In this document: in pieces, positions 60,279 through 64,000 of the stretch
Layout: each line of letters opens with the position of its first letter
Position numbering within the stretch: position 1 is the stretch's first letter
Notes under the pieces: generated by a model
What the model was told of the DNA's origin: nothing
What the model saw: only the letters and a program-made list of their open reading frames with translations
The model's database searches: none
Position numbers and translations under genes: made by a program
NCBI RefSeq assembly: GCF_000009365.1
Contig: NC_008260.1
Location: 310,001-374,000 of the forward strand
Origin: Alcanivorax borkumensis SK2
GTDB taxonomy: Bacteria; Pseudomonadota; Gammaproteobacteria; Pseudomonadales; Alcanivoracaceae
Direction: 5' to 3'
DNA length: 64,000 nucleotides

Positions 60279-61136
60279 TCACCGGTCACGCACAACGGCC
60301 AACGATATATTGTCGATCAATCGTGTTGACCCCAGTTTAGCAGCTACCGCGACGATTAGGTCAGTGTCGTCTGGCCCAGCCGGAGCAAGGGTTCTGGCGT
60401 TGGCGATGGTGATATAGTCAACGCTGAATCCAGTGCTATTCAGTGATTGGCTAGTCCGGCTTTCCAGCGCGCGATAATTTCGTTCTCCGCCGATAATCTC
60501 CGTTTTTACCTGTTGCAGGTGAGCATAGAGCTGGGGCGCGAGTGTGCGCTCACTTTCGCTCAGAAAGCCGTTGCGGGAGCTGCGTGCCAGTCCGTCGGTT
60601 TCGCGACTGGTGGCAGCACCGACAATCTTCACTGGGAACAGCAGTTCTTCACACATGCGGCGCAGAATAGCTAGTTGCTGGAAGTCCTTTTCACCGAAGA
60701 TGGCCACGTCTGGTTGCACGATGTTGAGGAGCTTGGAAACTACCGTTGTGACACCTCTGAAGTGCCCTTCGCGACTGGCGCCGCACAGATGGTCGCCCAG
60801 CTGATCTACGTCCACCCAGGTCTGGTTTTGACCTAGCGGATACATCTCCTCCACTGACGGAGCGAACAGTAGATCTGCACCGGCCTCGACTAGAGCCGCG
60901 GCGTCCGCATCCAGGGTGCGCGGGTAGCGGTCGAAATCTTCGTTAGGCCCGAACTGGGTGGGATTGACAAAAATCGATACCACGACCACATCACAGCGGG
61001 TTCGGGCTTCTCGAACCAGGCTGATATGGCCATCGTGCAGGTTGCCCATAGTGGGGACAAAGCCTACGGACTGGCCTTTGCGGTGCCAGCCGCGCACATG
61101 TTCGCGCACCTGGGCGACGGAATGAGCGGTTTGCAT
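60279..61136 (-). CDS. panC: Pantothenate synthetase
   Basis: A 285-aa ligase joining pantoate and beta-alanine with ATP. The HIGH-like motif is in PTMGNLHDGHISLVREA near residue 30, and a KMSKS-like loop is RETDGLARSSRNGFLSE near 190. The Arg in GLARSSRN replaces the Leu/Met usual in relatives. GAGG lies seven bases before the ATG. It is flanked by panB and panD. Confidence 0.97.
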   Translation of the reverse strand: MQTAHSVAQVREHVRGWHRKGQSVGFVPTMGNLHDGHISLVREARTRCDVVVVSIFVNPTQFGPNEDFDRYPRTLDADAAALVEAGADLLFAPSVEEMYPLGQNQTWVDVDQLGDHLCGASREGHFRGVTTVVSKLLNIVQPDVAIFGEKDFQQLAILRRMCEELLFPVKIVGAATSRETDGLARSSRNGFLSESERTLAPQLYAHLQQVKTEIIGGERNYRALESRTSQSLNSTGFSVDYITIANARTLAPAGPDDTDLIVAVAAKLGSTRLIDNISLAVVRDR

Positions 61137-61284
61137 TAGGAACCTCAGGGTATAAGAAGCTACACAACGTGGAAGATACTATGCCAACCGGCCAGGGCCC
61201 AGCCCATCCTCAGCTGGGTTTACCCTGATCATCGACGCGCTTTCGTATGTCGTGCCTTGATTCGCGCTATAGCTTGTCGCTATT

Positions 61285-62073
61285 TTAAAAACAATGTTCG
61301 TCGGCCGGGAAACTGCCGTCTTTCACCGCGTCGTCATAGGCCTTGAACGCTGCGCGCATATCGCCAGTCTCGGCCATAAAGTTACGGACGAAACGGGCAG
61401 GTTTGCCGGGGCTGATGCCGAGCATGTCATGCATCACCAGCACCTGGCCATCGCATTCCGGGGCGGCCCCGATACCGATGACCGGTGCCGCAACTTCACG
61501 GGTGATCTCTGCGCTCAGCGCTCGCGGTACGCATTCCAGAACAAACAGGGCTGTGCCTGCTTGATCGAGAATCTTGGCGGCGTTGAGCAGCTCTGCGGCA
61601 CCGTCGTCATCCTTACCTTGCACCCGGTAGCCGCCCAATGAGTTCACCGCTTGCGGGGTCAGGCCCATATGCGCGCAGACCGGAACGCCGTTACGGTTGA
61701 GAACCTCGATGGCTTCAGCCAGCCAGGCGCTGCCTTCTAGTTTTACCATGTTGGCGCCGGCTTGCATCAGCGCGGTGGCAGCGTTCAGCGTGCGCTCCAG
61801 GGTGGCAGCCCCCATAAACGGGATGTCGGCAATGATCAAACTGCCTTGATTGCCCCGGGCCACGCATTGGGTGTGATAGACCATTTGCTCCAGTGTCACC
61901 GGTACAGTGCTGGTCTGGCCCTGGATAACATTGCCTAGGGAGTCGCCGACCAGAATCGCTTCTACGCCAGCCTCGGAAATGAGTCGGGAAAAACAGGCGT
62001 CGTAAGCGGTTAGCACGGAAAATTTGCCACCGTCCTGTTTGCGCTTTTGCAGGGTTCGAATGGTAATGGACAT
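61285..62073 (-). CDS. panB: 3-Methyl-2-oxobutanoate hydroxymethyltransferase
   Basis: A 262-aa TIM-barrel enzyme transferring a hydroxymethyl group from methylene-THF to 2-oxoisovalerate, the first pantothenate step. Motifs are MLTAYD-like VLTAYDACFSRL, VGDSLGNVIQG, and GIGAAPECDGQVLVMHD. A GGAGG site precedes the ATG. It is separated from the upstream kinase by a 25-bp inverted-repeat element. Confidence 0.97.
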   Translation of the reverse strand: MSITIRTLQKRKQDGGKFSVLTAYDACFSRLISEAGVEAILVGDSLGNVIQGQTSTVPVTLEQMVYHTQCVARGNQGSLIIADIPFMGAATLERTLNAATALMQAGANMVKLEGSAWLAEAIEVLNRNGVPVCAHMGLTPQAVNSLGGYRVQGKDDDGAAELLNAAKILDQAGTALFVLECVPRALSAEITREVAAPVIGIGAAPECDGQVLVMHDMLGISPGKPARFVRNFMAETGDMRAAFKAYDDAVKDGSFPADEHCF

Positions 62074-62100
62074 GGGATACCTCCCAGGGAAATTCAGGGA

Positions 62101-62240
62101 CGAGCTACAGGCTTCAAGCTACAACACGGTCAAGTCTGTCAGGCTTCGGAGCAATATGCCCACGCGCAAACGTCCTTTGGGCTTCCCGGCTATAGTACGC
62201 ACAGGGCCATGTCGCGTTGTAGCTTGAAGCCTGTAGCTCG
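62101..62240. repeat. 25-bp perfect inverted repeat cassette between panB and the kinase gene
   Basis: The arm at 62101-62125 (starting CGAGCTACAGGCTTCAAGCT) is perfectly complementary to 62216-62240, with 90 bases between. The AGCTTGAAGC / GTAGCTTG unit is like small intergenic repeats of pseudomonads, and related traces (ACAAGCTACAA near 30570; TTGAAGCTTGAGGCTTG near 30706) flank the hrcA-grpE gap. A MITE- or BIME-like element is inferred. Confidence 0.75.
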
Positions 62241-62251
62241 AAGCTAGTTTT

Positions 62252-62953
62252 TCAGCCTACCAGTGGCCGGGGGTTAAAATAGTGGCGACCGGAGCGGATG
62301 TCCAGTAACTCGCTGATCAGCTGCTGATAGTCTCGATCATGGTTGACCAGGTCTATCTCCGCTGCGTTGACGATGAGCAGCGGGGCGCGGTCGTAAAAAT
62401 GGAAGAATTCGGTATAAGCGTTACTGAGTTTATCCAGATAATCGCTGGCAATACCCTGCTCGAAATTGTTGCCCCGGTGGCCGATACGTTGGCGCAGCAC
62501 CTGAGAGGGGGCTTGCAAGTAAATCACTAGATCCGGGCGGGGAGCGTCCACCGTTAGATGGTCATCTACATTGCTATACAGCTGAAATTCATCTTCATCG
62601 AGAGTGACCTGAGCAAACAGCCGGTTTTTGTCGATCAGAAAGTCCGCAATCCGAGGGCCGGCAAATAGATCCTGTTGCTGGACCTGACGCAGCTGGTCCG
62701 CCCGCTGAAACAAGAAGAAAAGTTCGGTCTGCAGCGCGTAGCGGGTCGGGTCCTGATAGAAGCGGGTCAGAAAGGGGTTGTCGTCGGCTTGCTCTAGTAA
62801 CAAATCATAGCCAAAGGTCATGGCCAGCCGCTTGGCCAGGCTGGTTTTCCCTGCCCCAATGGGGCCTTCCACAGCGATAAAGCGAGGCAGGGTGCCTGCT
62901 TGCCGGCGCTGTTCAATTCGTTCAGTTAAGGTTAATTCAGTCGATGAGTGCAT
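62252..62953 (-). CDS. Deoxynucleoside kinase family protein
   Basis: A 233-aa kinase with Walker A EGPIGAGKTSLAKRLA at residues 29-44, the DRS-like FLIDKNRLFAQVTLDEDE near 110, and a lid RQRIGHRGNNFEQGI near 158. This is the dNK / deoxyadenosine-deoxyguanosine kinase family, phosphorylating deoxynucleosides in salvage. The base specificity is not clear. Its start overlaps the folK end by 17 bases, so it is translationally coupled, and it sits between folK and panB. Confidence 0.9.
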   Translation of the reverse strand: MHSSTELTLTERIEQRRQAGTLPRFIAVEGPIGAGKTSLAKRLAMTFGYDLLLEQADDNPFLTRFYQDPTRYALQTELFFLFQRADQLRQVQQQDLFAGPRIADFLIDKNRLFAQVTLDEDEFQLYSNVDDHLTVDAPRPDLVIYLQAPSQVLRQRIGHRGNNFEQGIASDYLDKLSNAYTEFFHFYDRAPLLIVNAAEIDLVNHDRDYQQLISELLDIRSGRHYFNPRPLVG

Positions 62954-63440
62954 CGCGATCCAGTTCTGATAGCGGTGAAAGCGTTTGTTCGGTTACCTGA
63001 TCGAGGAAACTACTCAGAGCGGTGCCATCGGGCAAGATGCAGTGAGGTGCGATTTCCAGTAGCGGGTGAAGCACAAAAGCGCGTTGGGTCATTTGCGGAT
63101 GGGGGACCTGAAGGTCGACGGTGTCAATGCGTTGATCACCGAGTAATAGAATATCTAGGTCGAGGGTTCGCTCCCCCCAATGACGCAAGCGTTGACGGCC
63201 GGCGGCCAGTTCTAAGGCCTGCAGGCTATTGAGCAAGGCATGTGGCGTTAATGAGCTTTGCACTTCGGCGACAGCGTTGACGTAATCGGGTTGGTCCTGC
63301 GGGCCAATGGGGGCGCTAGTATACAGGCGGGAATGGTGTTGCAAGGTAAGGCCAGGCAGGTGTGCCATGGCCAGCAAGGCGCTGGTCAGCCGTTGTGCCG
63401 GCTGATCCAGGTTGCTTCCAAGCCCAATAAACGCTTGCAT
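62937..63440 (-). CDS. folK: HPPK (6-hydroxymethyl-dihydropterin pyrophosphokinase)
   Basis: A 167-aa folate enzyme transferring pyrophosphate to 6-hydroxymethyl-dihydropterin. The opening is MQAFIGLGSNL, and the signature RHWGERTLDLDILLLGD is near residue 90. The start ATG at 63440 overlaps the pcnB stop (TGATG), the conserved pcnB-folK coupling. Confidence 0.96.
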   Translation of the reverse strand: MQAFIGLGSNLDQPAQRLTSALLAMAHLPGLTLQHHSRLYTSAPIGPQDQPDYVNAVAEVQSSLTPHALLNSLQALELAAGRQRLRHWGERTLDLDILLLGDQRIDTVDLQVPHPQMTQRAFVLHPLLEIAPHCILPDGTALSSFLDQVTEQTLSPLSELDRDALID

Positions 63441-64000
63441 CAATTATCTGCAGCAGGCTTTGGCCGGCGCCGGCGGCGACGACGTTTGTTGTTGCCGCCT
63501 CCGCGGTTGCCTAGTTCGCTGATCATTTCCCGGCGACCGCTCTCATCTTCTTCCTGGTAGCGGGTCCACCAGTCGCCTAATCCTGGTTCAATTTCACCGC
63601 ATTGCTCGCGCAATAATAGGAAATCGTAGGCGGCCCGGAAACGAGGGTGCTCCATCATCGCATCAGCACGCCGGCCGGCACGTTTGTCCAGCCGCAGCTG
63701 TAGCTCCCACATTTCTCGCATCACGGTGGAGAAACGACGGGGGATAGCGGTGTGCTTGATTTGCAGGTTGAGGGCCCTGGTGGCGGACTTGTGTAGTGCC
63801 TGTGCCGGGGGTAGGCCACTAGACAAGTAACCGGTAAGACGCTGCTGGATCACCGGCCACAATAATACTGCATAGATAAAAGCGGGAGTAACGGGCTTAT
63901 CCATCAGCAGACGGCGGTCGGTGTTGTCCATAGCGGCCAGTAGCATGGCCTCCCACGTCTTGCCTTGGTCTCCTTCCAGTGCTTGCTGGGTTTCCGGAAA
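63440..64000 (-). CDS. pcnB: Poly(A) polymerase I, C-terminal part (partial)
   Basis: 187 codons of a leftward gene that enters from the right edge. The segment has the PcnB C-terminal helical region (RRLLMDKPVTPAFIYAVLLW; IPRRFSTVMREMWELQLRL; HPRFRAAYDFLLLRE), ending in a highly basic tail (KRRRRRRRPKPAADN). PAP I adds poly(A) tails that promote RNA decay. The catalytic domain is outside the window. It overlaps folK. Confidence 0.93.
   Translation of the reverse strand, partial: FPETQQALEGDQGKTWEAMLLAAMDNTDRRLLMDKPVTPAFIYAVLLWPVIQQRLTGYLSSGLPPAQALHKSATRALNLQIKHTAIPRRFSTVMREMWELQLRLDKRAGRRADAMMEHPRFRAAYDFLLLREQCGEIEPGLGDWWTRYQEEDESGRREMISELGNRGGGNNKRRRRRRRPKPAADN

Overview
The window looks like a chromosomal segment of a hydrocarbon-associated marine gammaproteobacterium of the Alcanivorax / Oceanospirillales-Pseudomonadales type. 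This is an inference from Pseudomonas-like protein sequences (Fur, FtsH, PanD), the carA-carB-greA linkage, the fMet tRNA-rimP-nusA-infB-rbfA-truB-rpsO-pnp order, and an oxidative SDR / diiron / flavin monooxygenase cluster. Most of it is core genome. No CRISPR array, plasmid origin or rRNA operon is visible.

Left part (1-19.9 kb): the 5' end of an unidentified leftward gene, a DUF4282 membrane protein, and a TetR regulator divergent from an SDR / ferritin-like diiron / Baeyer-Villiger-type monooxygenase set. These are followed by a large choice-of-anchor I lipoprotein, a DUF1244 protein, the ABC-F protein YbiT, a coiled-coil lipoprotein, a thioesterase, hemH, an orphan gene with a doubtful 5' end, NAD-type isocitrate dehydrogenase, a YadG/YadH-like ABC exporter, a bestrophin-like channel, a saccharopine-dehydrogenase-like reductase, a YchJ-like SEC-C protein and pdxH.

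Accessory island (about 20.06-22.43 kb): a 2.3-kb AT-rich insertion in the 3' end of the tmRNA gene ssrA. It is bounded by a roughly 50-bp imperfect direct repeat of the ssrA 3' end. It carries a decayed tyrosine integrase, an orphan small ORF and a 496-aa HEPN protein that I identify as an ApeA-type anti-phage protein. The apeA-like gene starts only about 29 nt beyond the tmRNA 3' end, with its start codon inside a 13-bp hairpin and no visible promoter of its own. Expression by read-through from ssrA is a testable possibility. The displaced ssrA terminator survives at the far end of the island. This is the most unusual part of the window.

Right part (23-64 kb): smpB, an NSS-family Na+ symporter in the place where ratA often sits, rnfH, bamE, fur, recN, an RDD protein, then hrcA-grpE-dnaK-dnaJ with sigma-32-like promoters before grpE and dnaK. 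dapB and carA-carB-greA follow, with a possible leader peptide and attenuator before carA. Next come yhbY, rlmE-ftsH-folP-glmM-tpiA-secG, tRNA-Leu(GAG), initiator tRNA-Met and the rimP-to-pnp translation and RNA-decay cluster. The window ends with leftward genes: acs, and then pcnB-folK-deoxynucleoside kinase-panB-panC-panD in transcription order. Start codons were re-chosen from Shine-Dalgarno spacing and family alignment; several housekeeping genes appear to use TTG (ybiT, fur, carA, ftsH).
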